Origin: Aliiroseovarius sediminilitoris
GTDB taxonomy: Bacteria > Pseudomonadota > Alphaproteobacteria > Rhodobacterales > Rhodobacteraceae
Length of the DNA stretch: 64,000 bases
Direction of reading: 5' to 3'
NCBI RefSeq assembly: GCF_900109955.1
Contig: NZ_FOJB01000001.1
Location: forward strand, 434,001-498,000
Shown here: positions 1 through 9,317 of the stretch, in pieces
Position numbering within the stretch: position 1 is the first letter of the stretch
How the letters are laid out: every line of letters begins with the position of its first letter
Notes under the pieces: generated by a model
The model's input: the letters and a program-made list of their open reading frames with translations, nothing else
Databases searched by the model: none
What the model was told of the DNA's origin: nothing
Position numbers and translations under genes: made by a program

Positions 1-245
1 GCGCGCACCAGAGATTGCGCGAATGCCTTGCCGGAGTCGCGGTTGTCGGTCATGCCCCATTTGACTCGGGCGATCACCTCGGACGGTTGTCCGGGGTCGT
101 TGTCGATCAACGCCGCCTTGGTGATGCCAAGCGGGCGCAATGTCGGATCTTTGGTGTAAGAATACCACCCCAATGCCACCACGCTGGGCAAGGCGATCAC
201 GCCGATGATCCCCGCCAGCAATCTGACCCCGCGTCGCGCAAACAT
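1..245 (-). CDS. Hypothetical membrane-anchored protein, partial (C-terminus beyond left edge)
   Basis: Reading leftward from ATG at 245 gives 81 codons open to the window edge. The N-terminus has arginines at residues 4, 5 and 8, then a hydrophobic stretch at about 9-27 (signal anchor or uncleaved signal), then a soluble part beginning YTKDPTLRPLG. An AGGAG element lies about 8 bases upstream of the ATG, which supports this start. The 65-base gap to ilvE holds a small GC hairpin (CCCGC-AAA-GCGGG) just before the ribosome site. I do not recognise the family. It may be cotranscribed with ilvE, which lies upstream on the same strand. Confidence 0.6.
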   Translation of the reverse strand, partial: MFARRGVRLLAGIIGVIALPSVVALGWYSYTKDPTLRPLGITKAALIDNDPGQPSEVIARVKWGMTDNRDSGKAFAQSLVR

Positions 246-310
246 GCCCGGCTCCTACCCCGCTTTGCGGGCAGGATAGGACGGGCAGGTTCATGAAGTG
301 TTAAAGGGTC

Positions 311-1177
311 TTAGCTGCGCACCAATTTTTCATAGCTTTCCGCAATATCGCGGGTCAGGGCGCCAACTTCGAACTTATGGTCGCCGATCTGACCCACCGG
401 AGTTACTTCGGCTGCTGAACCGGTCAGCCAACATTGTTCGAAGCCTTCCATCTCTTCCGGCATGATATGGCGTTCGTGAACGGTGATGCCACGGCTTTTC
501 AGCATGCCGATCACAGTCTGACGTGTCAGCCCGTTCAGGATCGCATCGGGCAGCGGCGTGTGCACCTCGCCATCCTTCACGAAAAACACGTTGGCACCGG
601 TCGCTTCAGCCACATAGCCGCGATAATCCATAAACAGCGCGTCCGAACAACCTTTGGCTTCGGCAGCGTGCTTGGACATGGTGCAGATCATGTAAAGACC
701 GGCGGCCTTGGCAGCGGTCGGAATGGTTTCGGGCGATGGTCGTTTCCACTTCGCGATGTCCAGCTTCGCGCCCTGCATCTTGGCGTCGCCGTAATAATCG
801 CCCCAGGCCCAGGCTGCCACCGCCATCCGCACCGGGTTGCGCGCGGATGAGACACCCATGTCTTCACCTGCGCCACGCCATGCCACCACACGCACATAGG
901 CATTGGTCAGGTTGTTCGCCGCAACCACCGCCTGTTTCGCGGCTTCGATCTCGTCGACAGAATAGGGGATGGGCATGTCCATCATCTCGCCCGATTTCAG
1001 CAGCCGTTCCGAGTGTTTGCGCGACAGGAAAATCTTGCCGTCATACAGGCGCTCACCCTCGAACACAGAGGACGCATAGTGCAGCGCGTGGGTCAGAATA
1101 TGAACATTCGCGTCACGCCATTCGACCAACTGGCCGTCCATCCAGATCTTACCGTCACGGTCATCATATCCGCTCAT
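311..1177 (-). CDS. ilvE: Branched-chain amino acid aminotransferase
   Basis: This is a fold-type IV PLP enzyme that performs the last step of Leu/Ile/Val synthesis, transferring the amino group from glutamate to the 2-oxo acid in the cytosol. The protein has 288 residues, the normal size for the class. The likely PLP lysine is K157 in TAAKAAG, and the conserved EATGANVFF motif lies at 191-199, followed by the glycine-rich phosphate-binding segment (LNGLTRQ). The start at ATG 1177 is preceded by AGGA at suitable spacing. The gene diverges from petP. A divergent ilvE next to a MarR/response-regulator pair is an arrangement I associate with Rhodobacteraceae. ilvD, from the same pathway, lies 52 kb away in this window. 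Confidence 0.95.
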   Translation of the reverse strand: MSGYDDRDGKIWMDGQLVEWRDANVHILTHALHYASSVFEGERLYDGKIFLSRKHSERLLKSGEMMDMPIPYSVDEIEAAKQAVVAANNLTNAYVRVVAWRGAGEDMGVSSARNPVRMAVAAWAWGDYYGDAKMQGAKLDIAKWKRPSPETIPTAAKAAGLYMICTMSKHAAEAKGCSDALFMDYRGYVAEATGANVFFVKDGEVHTPLPDAILNGLTRQTVIGMLKSRGITVHERHIMPEEMEGFEQCWLTGSAAEVTPVGQIGDHKFEVGALTRDIAESYEKLVRS

Positions 1178-1339
1178 GTTCCAGTCCTTTCCACTCTGTC
1201 GCCCTTGGGCATATTTGCAAAAGTTGCGCAGATTAGGTCCATATTGGATATTAAATTACGCAAAATCAGCATTTCGCTAACAATTGATTCTTGGAAAGTC
1301 AACAACACTGACATAAAACTAGGACCTGTAACATGAATT
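1178..1339. promoter_or_regulatory. Divergent ilvE / petP intergenic region
   Basis: This AT-rich 162-base gap between two outward-facing genes must hold both promoters. A short inverted repeat, GTCA-N7-TGAC, at 1298-1312 sits about 30 bases upstream of the petP start and could be a MarR-type operator. With four bases per arm this is weak evidence. No hexamer pair stands out clearly. Confidence 0.35.
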
Positions 1340-1861
1340 GTGATGAGGCCGACAATGGCGGATATGCAGACACCGGGTGGGCAGACGCTTCTGTTCTTGA
1401 CGGATGAGCAATTGCGCAAAGGCATCGAGGCGATGTTCTTCGCCTATCGCGGGTTCACCGCAGACCCGGACCGCATTCTTGATGAATATCGACTGGGGCG
1501 AGCCCACCACCGGGCGCTTCACTTCATCAGCCGGGCGCCGGGCACCACCGTGAACAACCTGTTGTCCATTCTGGGTGTGACCAAGCAATCGCTTAATCGA
1601 GTGCTGCGCACCTTGATTGATGACGGGCTGGTCGAAAGCCGTGTGGGCACGCGCGACAAACGCGAACGCCATCTGTTCCTGACCGAAAGCGGCGCTGCGC
1701 TAGAGCAGGATTTGTCCACCGCCCAACGCGAACGAATGCGGCAGGCCTATCGCGAGGCCGGGCCAGAGGCGGTTCAGGGCTTTCGCACGGTGCTGGAGGC
1801 AATGATGGACCCAGAATTATGGCATCACTTTAACCGGGCCAGGGATAGCGTCGATGAGTGA
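1340..1861 (+). CDS. petP: MarR-family transcriptional regulator, PetP-like
   Basis: This 173-residue winged-helix protein shows the MarR core: a helix-turn-helix around TTVNNLLSILGVTKQSLNRVL, a beta-wing with DxRxR-like GTRDKRERHLFLTESG, then a C-terminal dimerisation helix. The listed start is GTG 1340; in-frame ATGs at 1343, 1355 and 1364 are alternatives and I cannot decide between them. The stop overlaps the start of the response-regulator gene by 8 bases, so the two are translationally coupled. In Rhodobacter capsulatus a MarR-like protein (PetP) and a response regulator (PetR) are paired in this way and are needed for cytochrome bc1. The symbol is assigned from that pairing and is not proven here. 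Confidence 0.72.
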   Translation: MMRPTMADMQTPGGQTLLFLTDEQLRKGIEAMFFAYRGFTADPDRILDEYRLGRAHHRALHFISRAPGTTVNNLLSILGVTKQSLNRVLRTLIDDGLVESRVGTRDKRERHLFLTESGAALEQDLSTAQRERMRQAYREAGPEAVQGFRTVLEAMMDPELWHHFNRARDSVDE

Positions 1862-2555
1862 CATGACCGAAGCGCATCTGTTGATCGTTGACGACGACGA
1901 ACGCATTCGCAGGCTATTGCAGAAATATCTGATCCGACAGGGGTTCTGGGTAAGCGCGGCAAGGGATGCAACCCACGCACGCCGGTTGCTGGAAGGCCTG
2001 GATTTCGATCTGATCGTAATGGATGTGATGATGCCAGGCGAAGATGGGATTGGCCTGACCCGGTCGCTGCGCGAGACGTTGACGACGCCCATCCTGCTTC
2101 TGACAGCCAAAGGCGATACCGAGGATCGGATCAAGGGGTTGGAAGCCGGTGCGGATGACTATCTGGCGAAACCCTTTGAGCCGAAAGAACTGCTGCTGCG
2201 CATCAACGCGATCCTGCGCCGAATGCCGGTCGTTGCAGATGAGGTCATGCCAAAGGTGCTTAACCTCGGTGACAAGCATTATGACACCGAGCGCGGTGAG
2301 CTTTGGTTCGGCGAAGAGCTGGTGCGGCTGACAGCAACCGAAGCGCAATTGATGCGGATTTTTTCAGCGACGCCCGGTGATGCAGTCAGTCGGACATCAC
2401 TGGTCGAACAGTTGGGCCGTGATCAGGGGCAAGCGCAGGAACGTGCCGTAGACGTGCAGATCACGCGGTTGCGGCGCAAGCTGGAAACCGATCCCAAACA
2501 GCCACGCTATCTGCAAACAGTGCGCGGCGCGGGCTATATGCTTGCGCCTGATTGA
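1854..2555 (+). CDS. petR: OmpR-family response regulator, PetR-like
   Basis: The receiver domain covers about residues 8-122: acidic pair in VDDDE, phosphoacceptor D57 in VMDVMMPGEDG, T84 and K106 (AKPF). A C-terminal winged helix (about 133-231) ends in the typical recognition-helix block RAVDVQITRLRRKLE and the wing RTVRGAGYML. It has 233 residues, normal for an OmpR/PhoB-type regulator. No histidine kinase is adjacent. The partner gene is the MarR-like petP, overlapping by 8 bases, which is the layout of petPR in R. capsulatus, where both are needed for bc1-dependent growth. Whether it acts on petABC at 18.4-21.1 kb is an inference. Confidence 0.75.
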   Translation: MSDMTEAHLLIVDDDERIRRLLQKYLIRQGFWVSAARDATHARRLLEGLDFDLIVMDVMMPGEDGIGLTRSLRETLTTPILLLTAKGDTEDRIKGLEAGADDYLAKPFEPKELLLRINAILRRMPVVADEVMPKVLNLGDKHYDTERGELWFGEELVRLTATEAQLMRIFSATPGDAVSRTSLVEQLGRDQGQAQERAVDVQITRLRRKLETDPKQPRYLQTVRGAGYMLAPD

Positions 2556-2613
2556 TCGTTGCAACGGTGCGCATCGTCTTGTTGATCGGTTCGGATTGTC
2601 CTAGCGTCGCGCC

Positions 2614-3549
2614 ATGACAACTCTGCTTTACACGCACCCGGTTTGCCACGAACACGTAACACCGCCGGGACATCCCGAACAGGTCGCGCGGCTTGAGGCC
2701 ATCGAAGCTGCGCTGTCCGCGCCCGATTTCGCCGCGCTTGACCGTCGCACTGCCCCGATGGGCACCTTGGATCACGTGCGCCTTGGGCATTCGCGCCGGT
2801 ATTTCGAGAAACTCGATGACGCCGCACCGGTCGAAGGCTGGGCGCAACTGGATGGCGACACCTTCATGGCGCCCGGATCGTTGGAGGCCGCGTTTCGGGC
2901 GGTTGGCGCGAATGTGGCGGCAATAGACACTGTTTTGGCAGGCGAGGCACAGAATGCCTTTGTCGCCTGTCGACCGCCCGGCCACCATGCCGAAAAGGCG
3001 ACCCCGATGGGGTTTTGCCTGTTCTCGACCGTGGCCATTGCGGCGCGCTATGCGGCGGAACATCATGGGCTTGACCGGATCGCCGTGTTGGATTTCGACG
3101 TGCACCACGGAAACGGCACGCAGGACGTGTTGTGGCATGAAAGCCGGGTACGCTTTGTGTCGTCGCACCAGATGCCACTTTACCCGGGATCGGGCGGGCT
3201 GCACCAAAAGGGCGCGTTCGGGCAGATTGTCAACATCCCCCTGGAAGAGGCGACCGGCGGCGAGGTGATGCAAGAGGCGTGGGAAGGTGTGTTTTCCGAT
3301 GTGTTAGAGCCTTACAAGCCGCAACTGGTGTTGGTCTCGGCAGGGTTCGACGCCCATCGCCGCGACCCGTTGGCCGGGCTTCAGTGGGAAACCGAGGACT
3401 TCGTATGGATGGCGCATAGGATCTGTGATCTGGCAGATAAATGCTGCGATGGTCGGGTGGTATCGTCGCTTGAGGGCGGCTATGATCTTCAAGCCCTTGG
3501 CGACAGTGTCGGGGCTTACGTAAACGTTATGATGGAGCGAGGCGCATGA
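2614..3549 (+). CDS. Histone deacetylase-family amidohydrolase (acetylpolyamine amidohydrolase-like)
   Basis: This is a zinc hydrolase of the arginase/deacetylase fold, 311 residues long. Visible motifs are RPPGHHA at 120-126 (tandem active-site histidines), DFDVHHGNGTQ at 160-170 (zinc ligands D162 and H164) and AGFDAHRRDPL near the C-terminus (third zinc ligand). Bacterial members remove acetyl groups from polyamines, acetoin-related compounds or proteins; the substrate cannot be read from the sequence. The 3' end overlaps xseB by 4 bases. Its placement ahead of xseB-ispA-dxs is an operon order I know from Rhodobacteraceae; a functional link to isoprenoids is not evident. Confidence 0.9.
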   Translation: MTTLLYTHPVCHEHVTPPGHPEQVARLEAIEAALSAPDFAALDRRTAPMGTLDHVRLGHSRRYFEKLDDAAPVEGWAQLDGDTFMAPGSLEAAFRAVGANVAAIDTVLAGEAQNAFVACRPPGHHAEKATPMGFCLFSTVAIAARYAAEHHGLDRIAVLDFDVHHGNGTQDVLWHESRVRFVSSHQMPLYPGSGGLHQKGAFGQIVNIPLEEATGGEVMQEAWEGVFSDVLEPYKPQLVLVSAGFDAHRRDPLAGLQWETEDFVWMAHRICDLADKCCDGRVVSSLEGGYDLQALGDSVGAYVNVMMERGA

Positions 3550-3788
3550 GCGACAAACCCGTAGGCGAGATGAGTTTTGAGGAAGCGATGCGCGCGCTGG
3601 AAGCCGTGGTGGGTCAATTGGAGCGTGGCGACGTGGCGCTTGAGGATTCGATCAAGCTCTATGAGCGCGGCGCCGAGTTAAAGGCGCGGTGCGAGAAGAA
3701 GCTCAAGGAAGCCGAAGAAAAGGTCGCAGCCATCACGCTGGATCCCAATGGGACGCCGGTTGGCACAACCCCGGTCGAAGGGCTGTAG
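3546..3788 (+). CDS. xseB: Exodeoxyribonuclease VII small subunit
   Basis: This 80-residue acidic helical protein shows the XseB pattern: MSFEEAMRALEAVVGQLERGDVALEDSIKLYERG, with the short helical hairpin followed by a KCEKKL-like basic/acidic helix. XseB binds the large subunit XseA and is needed for degradation of single-stranded DNA to oligonucleotides. The ATGA start overlaps the deacetylase stop, and ispA begins with the next base after the stop. The xseB-ispA-dxs order is widespread in proteobacteria. Confidence 0.95.
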   Translation: MSDKPVGEMSFEEAMRALEAVVGQLERGDVALEDSIKLYERGAELKARCEKKLKEAEEKVAAITLDPNGTPVGTTPVEGL

Positions 3789-4643
3789 ATGTTCCAGGCA
3801 CGGCTGACGGAAACAAGCGGGCTGGCGCGGGCTTGTCTGCATGGCGCGATTCGTGATGACGGCGCGCTGGCGGATGCGATGCGGTATGCAACAGCAGGCG
3901 GCAAGGGGATGCGCGGATTTCTGGTGATGGAAAGCGCGCGGCTGCACGGAGTGAACGATACAAGGTCCGTCTGGCCCGCCGCCGCGATCGAGGCCGTTCA
4001 TGCCTATTCGCTCGTCCATGACGATTTGCCCTGCATGGATGACGACGATTTGCGACGCGGTCTGCCCACTGTTCACAAGAAATGGGACGAGGCGACGGCG
4101 GTTCTGGTGGGTGACGCGTTGCAAACCCTGGCTTTCGAGTTGCTGACCCATGACGCCGTTGGCGCGGCGCGTGTTTCATTGATTTCGACCCTTGCGCAAG
4201 CGGCGGGGCAGTCAGGCATGGTGCGCGGGCAGGCGCTGGACATTGCGGCGGAAACGGCACCCATGCCGTTGGGTTTGGACGAGATTATCACGTTGCAAGC
4301 CGGAAAGACCGGCGCGCTGATCCAGTGGTCTGCCGAAGCCGGGGCAATCCTGGCAAGCGCTGATCCCAAGCCTATGCGCGACTATGCCACCGCGTTGGGC
4401 CTGGCGTTCCAGATTGCAGATGACATTCTGGATGTTGAAGGAGATGCGCGGACAGTGGGTAAGGCGGTTGGCAAGGATGCAGGCGCGGGCAAGGCGACAT
4501 TCGTATCTCTGCTTGGCCCTCAGGCGGCAAAAACCCGCGCAGCCGAGCTTGTGGATCAGGCCTGTGATGCCCTTGCCCCGTTCGGCGCGGATGCCGAAAC
4601 CTTGCGGGACGCCGCCCGTTTCGTTATCCAGCGCGACAGATAG
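3789..4643 (+). CDS. ispA: Polyprenyl diphosphate synthase (farnesyl diphosphate synthase type)
   Basis: It condenses IPP with allylic diphosphates (DMAPP, GPP) to make farnesyl diphosphate. The 284 residues match the short-chain bacterial class. Motifs: GGKGMRG near 37-43 (IPP binding), first aspartate-rich motif DDLPCMD at 78-84 with the two-residue insertion typical of bacterial FPPS, and second motif DDILD at 211-215. The gene begins directly after the xseB stop and lies 14 bases before dxs, so precursor synthesis and condensation are cotranscribed. Product chain length is inferred from size and context; GGPP synthesis cannot be excluded. Confidence 0.92.
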   Translation: MFQARLTETSGLARACLHGAIRDDGALADAMRYATAGGKGMRGFLVMESARLHGVNDTRSVWPAAAIEAVHAYSLVHDDLPCMDDDDLRRGLPTVHKKWDEATAVLVGDALQTLAFELLTHDAVGAARVSLISTLAQAAGQSGMVRGQALDIAAETAPMPLGLDEIITLQAGKTGALIQWSAEAGAILASADPKPMRDYATALGLAFQIADDILDVEGDARTVGKAVGKDAGAGKATFVSLLGPQAAKTRAAELVDQACDALAPFGADAETLRDAARFVIQRDR

Positions 4644-4657
4644 GCAGCGGGGCGCAG

Positions 4658-6586
4658 ATGGCCGATATACCCAAGACACCCATTCTTGATCGCGTAACGG
4701 TTCCGGCCGATATGAAATCCTTGTCTGATCCAGAACTGTATGCGTTGGCGAAAGAGGTGCGGGCCGAGACGATTTCTGCCGTATCGGAAACCGGCGGTCA
4801 TCTGGGTGCGGGGCTGGGTGTGGTTGAGCTGACCGTGGCGCTGCACGCTGTCTTTGACACACCACGCGACCGGATTATCTGGGACGTGGGCCACCAATGT
4901 TATCCGCACAAGATTTTGACCGGTCGCCGCGACCGCATTCGCACCTTGCGCTGCGAAGGTGGGTTGTCGGGCTTCACCAAACGCTCGGAAAGCGCGTTCG
5001 ACCCGTTCGGGGCGGGACACAGTTCCACCTCGATCTCGGCGGCGCTGGGCTTTTCCGTCGCGCGCGATCTGGGTGGCGCGCCGGAGCATGGCATCGGGGA
5101 TGCGGTGGCCGTGATTGGCGACGGGGCCATGTCTGCGGGGATGGCGTTCGAGGCGATGAACAATGCAGGCCATCTGGATCGCCGCCTGTTCGTGATCCTG
5201 AACGACAACGAAATGTCGATTGCGCCCCCCGTAGGCGCGATGTCCAGCTATCTGAGCCGCCTTTATGCCGGCGAACCGTTTCAAGAACTGAAAGCCGCTG
5301 CCAAGGGTGCGGTCAGCCTGTTGCCTGAACCGTTTCAGGAAGGCGCGCGCCGGGCAAAAGAGATGGTCAAATCCATGACCGTTGGCGGCACATTGTTCGA
5401 GGAACTGGGTTTTTCCTATGTCGGGCCGATCGACGGGCATGACATGGAAAGCCTTTTGTCGATCCTGCGCACCGTGCATGATCGCGCCACTGGACCGATG
5501 TTGATCCATGTGATCACCAAAAAGGGAAAGGGTTATGCACCCGCTGAGGCGGCGCGCGATCGCGGTCACGCCACCGCTAAGTTTGACGTTGCTAGTGGAA
5601 AACAACACAAGGCTCCGTCAAACGCACCCAGTTACACTTCGGTGTTTGGTAAGACGCTGGTCGATCTGGCAGGCAAGGACGACAAGGTCTGTGCGGTGAC
5701 AGCGGCGATGCCGGATGGCACCGGGTTGAACCTGATGGCAGAACGCTATCCGTCGCGGTGCTTTGACGTCGGCATTGCCGAACAGCATGGCGTGACGTTC
5801 TCGGCGGCGCTGGCCGCTGGCGGGATGAAACCTTTCTGCGCGATGTATTCGACCTTCCTGCAGCGCGGATATGATCAGGTTGTGCATGACGTGGCGGTGC
5901 AACGCCTGCCTGTGCGCTTTGCCATAGACCGCGCTGGTTTGGTTGGGGCCGATGGCGCGACTCATGCAGGCGCATTCGATATCGGATACATGTCTAACCT
6001 GCCCGGAATGGTCGTCATGGCCGCTGCGGATGAAGCTGAGTTGATGCATATGGTCACCACTGCCCATTCCATCAATGACGGCCCCTGCGCCTTTCGTTAC
6101 CCGCGCGGCGAAGGGGTCGGGGTTGAACTGCCGGAGCAGGGCGAGGTGTTGGAAATCGGTAAGGGCCGGATGATCCGCGAAGGCTCGCGCGTGGCAATTC
6201 TGTCTTTCGGCACACGCCTGTCCGAGGTCGAAAAAGCCGCCGAAGCCCTGACTGCCCGGGGCATCAGTCCGACAATCGCGGATGCCCGTTTTGCCAAACC
6301 ACTGGATCGCGAATTGATCCTGAAGCTCGCCGCCGACCACGAGGCGCTGATCACCATTGAAGAGGGTGCAATCGGCGGCTTTGGCAGCCATGTCGCGCAA
6401 CTGCTGGCCGAGGAAGGCGTGTTCGACACGGGTTTGAAGTTCCGGTCGATGGTTCTGCCCGACACGTTCATCGACCACGCGTCACCTGCGCGGATGTATG
6501 AAGAGGCGAAGCTGTCCGCCAAGGACATCGAGGCCAAGGTGCTGGATGTGTTGGGCATCGCACAGATCGGTGAAAAGCGGGCCTAA
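4658..6586 (+). CDS. dxs: 1-deoxy-D-xylulose-5-phosphate synthase
   Basis: This is the first enzyme of the MEP isoprenoid pathway: pyruvate plus glyceraldehyde 3-phosphate gives DXP, using thiamine diphosphate. It has 642 residues, full length. The N-terminal domain carries GGHLG (H48), the [14 protein letters not shown] block (H79) and the ThDP/Mg motif beginning GDGAMS at 154. The transketolase-like middle domain has [11 protein letters not shown] and the C-terminal domain is intact. The start ATG at 4658 is preceded by a purine-rich stretch (GGGGCGCAG). Its stop overlaps the convergent SDR gene by 4 bases, so there is no room for a terminator between them. The thiamine importer at 15-18 kb supplies its cofactor. 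Confidence 0.97.
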   Translation: MADIPKTPILDRVTVPADMKSLSDPELYALAKEVRAETISAVSETGGHLGAGLGVVELTVALHAVFDTPRDRIIWDVGHQCYPHKILTGRRDRIRTLRCEGGLSGFTKRSESAFDPFGAGHSSTSISAALGFSVARDLGGAPEHGIGDAVAVIGDGAMSAGMAFEAMNNAGHLDRRLFVILNDNEMSIAPPVGAMSSYLSRLYAGEPFQELKAAAKGAVSLLPEPFQEGARRAKEMVKSMTVGGTLFEELGFSYVGPIDGHDMESLLSILRTVHDRATGPMLIHVITKKGKGYAPAEAARDRGHATAKFDVASGKQHKAPSNAPSYTSVFGKTLVDLAGKDDKVCAVTAAMPDGTGLNLMAERYPSRCFDVGIAEQHGVTFSAALAAGGMKPFCAMYSTFLQRGYDQVVHDVAVQRLPVRFAIDRAGLVGADGATHAGAFDIGYMSNLPGMVVMAAADEAELMHMVTTAHSINDGPCAFRYPRGEGVGVELPEQGEVLEIGKGRMIREGSRVAILSFGTRLSEVEKAAEALTARGISPTIADARFAKPLDRELILKLAADHEALITIEEGAIGGFGSHVAQLLAEEGVFDTGLKFRSMVLPDTFIDHASPARMYEEAKLSAKDIEAKVLDVLGIAQIGEKRA

Positions 6587-7416
6587 CCTTCGGCTTTCAG
6601 CAGCGCCGCCAACCCGTCCCGATAGGTCGGATAGAGCAGTTTCACGCTCAGTTCACCCTTGATGCGATCGTTTCGCACCCGCTTGCTTTCGGCATAGAAG
6701 CTGCGCGCCATCGGCGTCATTTCGGCAGTTTCAAAATCCTCGGCAGGCGGGTGGGGCACGCCCAGCAAGTCGGCGGCGTGGGCCAGAACGTCCTCTGGCG
6801 GCGCGGCAAGGTCATCGCAGACGTTGTATATGCGCCCCGGATTAGGGGCGGCGATGGATGCCGCCAGAACCTGCGCGATGTCATCGACATGGATGCGCGA
6901 AAACACCTGATTTTTCTTGATGATCCGCCGCGCTGTGCCGCGCCGCACCTTGGCAAAGGGCCCGCGACCGGGGCCATAGATGCCAGCCAGCCGGAAGATA
7001 TGCAGGGGCAAACCGGTCTCGACGGCGAGCTCTTGCCACGCCGCTTCGGCCTCGACCCGCTGGTGGCCGCGTTTGGTGGATGGTGCAAGGGGCGTTTCTT
7101 CGTCCACCCATCCCCCCTGATGGTCGCCATAAACGCCGGTGGTGGACAGATACCCGACCCATTGAAGCTGCGGAGCAATTTGGGCGATTTCGTCTCTAAC
7201 CTGCCGCAAAACGGGATCTCCATCGGTATCTGGTCCGGCTGAAATCAGCAGATGCGTGGCGCGCGACAGGGGGACAGATATATCGGTGTCGGGCCATTGG
7301 ATCACACCGTCGCCTGCCTCGCGTGAGGTGCCAATGATGATAAACTCGTCCCGCAACAGGCGTGCCAGCGCGCGGGCCGAGTATCCGAACCCGAAGATAA
7401 AAAGTGTCTTTTCCAT
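6583..7416 (-). CDS. SDR-family NAD(P)-dependent epimerase/dehydratase-like protein
   Basis: This 277-residue protein has an N-terminal Rossmann start ([16 protein letters not shown]) with a GxGxxA-type pattern, then [16 protein letters not shown], matching the active-site serine/threonine and the VYGD strand of extended SDRs, and a [13 protein letters not shown] motif near the middle. A canonical YxxxK is not obvious, as in the YeeZ-like group. The substrate is unknown. It is convergent with dxs (4-base overlap at the stops) and divergent from ade across a 95-base gap. Confidence 0.75.
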   Translation of the reverse strand: MEKTLFIFGFGYSARALARLLRDEFIIIGTSREAGDGVIQWPDTDISVPLSRATHLLISAGPDTDGDPVLRQVRDEIAQIAPQLQWVGYLSTTGVYGDHQGGWVDEETPLAPSTKRGHQRVEAEAAWQELAVETGLPLHIFRLAGIYGPGRGPFAKVRRGTARRIIKKNQVFSRIHVDDIAQVLAASIAAPNPGRIYNVCDDLAAPPEDVLAHAADLLGVPHPPAEDFETAEMTPMARSFYAESKRVRNDRIKGELSVKLLYPTYRDGLAALLKAEG

Positions 7417-7511
7417 GCGCGCAGTATCGTCGTGGCGGCGGGATTGAAAAGTGCAAAAGTCAAAGCGTTTTTGGGGGTTGCGCTAACATCGGAATTTAGA
7501 ACAATGGGTCA

Positions 7512-9317
7512 ATGGAAAATCCAAGTCTCAAACCATGGTCTGACTGCGCCCGCCACCTCGTTGCCGTGGCAGCGGGGCGTGAATCCGCCGATCTGGTGAT
7601 CCGGGGTGGGCGGGTCGTGAATGTTCACACGCGCGAGGTTCTGGACGGTTGGCAGGTCGCCATTGCGGATGGGCGCTTTGCCTATGTTGGCCCGGATGCG
7701 GGGCATTGCATCGGCGAGCAGACCGAAGTGATCGACGCCGATGGTCAATATCTGATCCCCGGCCTGTGTGATGCGCATATGCATATCGAAAGCGGCATGT
7801 TGACGCCCGCCGAATTTGCGCGTGCCGTGATCCCGCATGGGACGACCACCATGTTCACCGATCCGCATGAAATCGCGAATGTGATGGGGCTTGAGGGCGT
7901 CAAGTTGATGCATGACGAAGCGCTGATGCAGCCCATCAACATTTTCACCCAGATGCCCTCATGCGCGCCATCTGCGCCTGGATTAGAGACAACTGGTTAC
8001 GAGATCACTCCCGACGATGTGGCCGAGGCGATGGAATGGCCCGGCATCATCGGGCTGGGAGAGATGATGAATTTCCCCGGCGTGGTGAATGGCGACGCAA
8101 AGATGCTGGCAGAGATTGCAGCGACGCAGAACGCAGGCAAGACCGTGGGCGGGCATTACGCCAGCCCCGATCTTGGCCCGGCCTTCCATGCGTATGCCGC
8201 CGGCGGGCCGGCTGATGATCACGAAGGCACCTGCGAGGCCGATGCGATTGCGCGTGTGCGGCAGGGGATGCGGTCAATGATGCGGCTGGGGTCGGCGTGG
8301 TATGACGTGGAAACACAGATTACGGCGATCACGGAAAAGGGCTTGGACCCGCGCAACTTCATCCTCTGCACCGATGATTGCCACTCGGGCACTTTGGTCA
8401 ATGATGGCCATATGAACCGCGTGGTGCGACACGCGATTTCCTGTGGCTGTGATCCGCTGATCGCGTTGCAGATGGCGACGATCAACACGGCCACCCATTT
8501 CGGGTTAGAGCGTGAATTAGGCTCTATTGCACCCGGACGACGGGCTGATGTGATCCTGACCGATGATCTGACCACCCTGCCGATCAACCGGGTGATCGCG
8601 CGCGGCGTGATGGTGGCCGAGAGCGGAGAAGTCACGGTTGATTGCCCCCATCTGGACTGGCCGCAATACGCCCGCAAGACCGTGCATCTGGGCCGCGTGC
8701 TTGAAGCTGTGGATTTCGAGATTGCCGCCCCGGAGGGCGCGAATTCTGTCCGTGCCAAGGTGATTGGAGTTGTCGAGAATCAGGCGCCGACCAAGGCGTT
8801 GACCCGCGATCTTGGTGTGGTCGACGGTTTGGTGGAAACAGACGAAGCGCAGGATGTATGCCAGATCGCGCTGGTCGAACGACACCGCGCAACAGGTGAG
8901 GTTGTGAACGGGCTGGTGTCGGGTTTTGGCTACACGGGGCGGATGGCGATCGCCTCGACCGTGGCGCATGACAGCCACCACATGATTGTGGTCGGAACCA
9001 GTCGCGAGGATATGGCGCTGGCCGCGAACCGTCTGGGCGAGGTGGGTGGCGGCATCACCGTCTTCAAGGATGGCGAGGAACTGGCGTTGGTAGAGCTTCC
9101 CGTGGCAGGTCTGATGTCGGACGCCCCTGCGCGCGACGTTGCGGCGAAAGCCGATGCGATGGTCGCGGCGATGGCCGCTTGCGGTTGCTCGCTGAACAAT
9201 GCCTATATGCAGCATTCGTTGCTGGCGCTTGTTGTCATACCTGAGTTACGTATTTCCGATCTGGGTCTGGTGGACGTTACCCGGTTTGAATTGACCAATT
9301 TGATTGAGGATCATTGA
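7512..9317 (+). CDS. ade: Adenine deaminase
   Basis: This amidohydrolase converts adenine to hypoxanthine and ammonia with a binuclear metal centre. It has 601 residues, typical of the bacterial Ade family. The metal motif DAHMHIESGM has its histidines at 89 and 91; PHEIANVMG and CTDDCHSGTLVNDGHM are further signatures, and a conserved C-terminal domain follows (FGYTGRMAIASTVAHDSHH). The stop overlaps the amn start (TGATG), so adenine release from AMP and its deamination are coupled. It is not an adenosine deaminase, to judge from length and motifs. Confidence 0.93.
   Translation: MENPSLKPWSDCARHLVAVAAGRESADLVIRGGRVVNVHTREVLDGWQVAIADGRFAYVGPDAGHCIGEQTEVIDADGQYLIPGLCDAHMHIESGMLTPAEFARAVIPHGTTTMFTDPHEIANVMGLEGVKLMHDEALMQPINIFTQMPSCAPSAPGLETTGYEITPDDVAEAMEWPGIIGLGEMMNFPGVVNGDAKMLAEIAATQNAGKTVGGHYASPDLGPAFHAYAAGGPADDHEGTCEADAIARVRQGMRSMMRLGSAWYDVETQITAITEKGLDPRNFILCTDDCHSGTLVNDGHMNRVVRHAISCGCDPLIALQMATINTATHFGLERELGSIAPGRRADVILTDDLTTLPINRVIARGVMVAESGEVTVDCPHLDWPQYARKTVHLGRVLEAVDFEIAAPEGANSVRAKVIGVVENQAPTKALTRDLGVVDGLVETDEAQDVCQIALVERHRATGEVVNGLVSGFGYTGRMAIASTVAHDSHHMIVVGTSREDMALAANRLGEVGGGITVFKDGEELALVELPVAGLMSDAPARDVAAKADAMVAAMAACGCSLNNAYMQHSLLALVVIPELRISDLGLVDVTRFELTNLIEDH

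Noticed and set aside
1200-1230. Third copy of the intergenic repeat (GGGCATATTTGCAAAAG)
   Set aside because: It only shares a short ATATTT context and lacks the hairpin and the CCAGAAGAAAC part.
4556-5608. 350-codon frame antisense to dxs
   Set aside because: dxs is complete with all motifs on the plus strand; the antisense frame shows no family features.
3546-6586. Edge of a photosynthesis gene cluster, suggested by ispA-dxs and the R. capsulatus-like bc1 genes
   Set aside because: No bch, crt, puf or puh genes are present; xseB-ispA-dxs is common in non-phototrophs.
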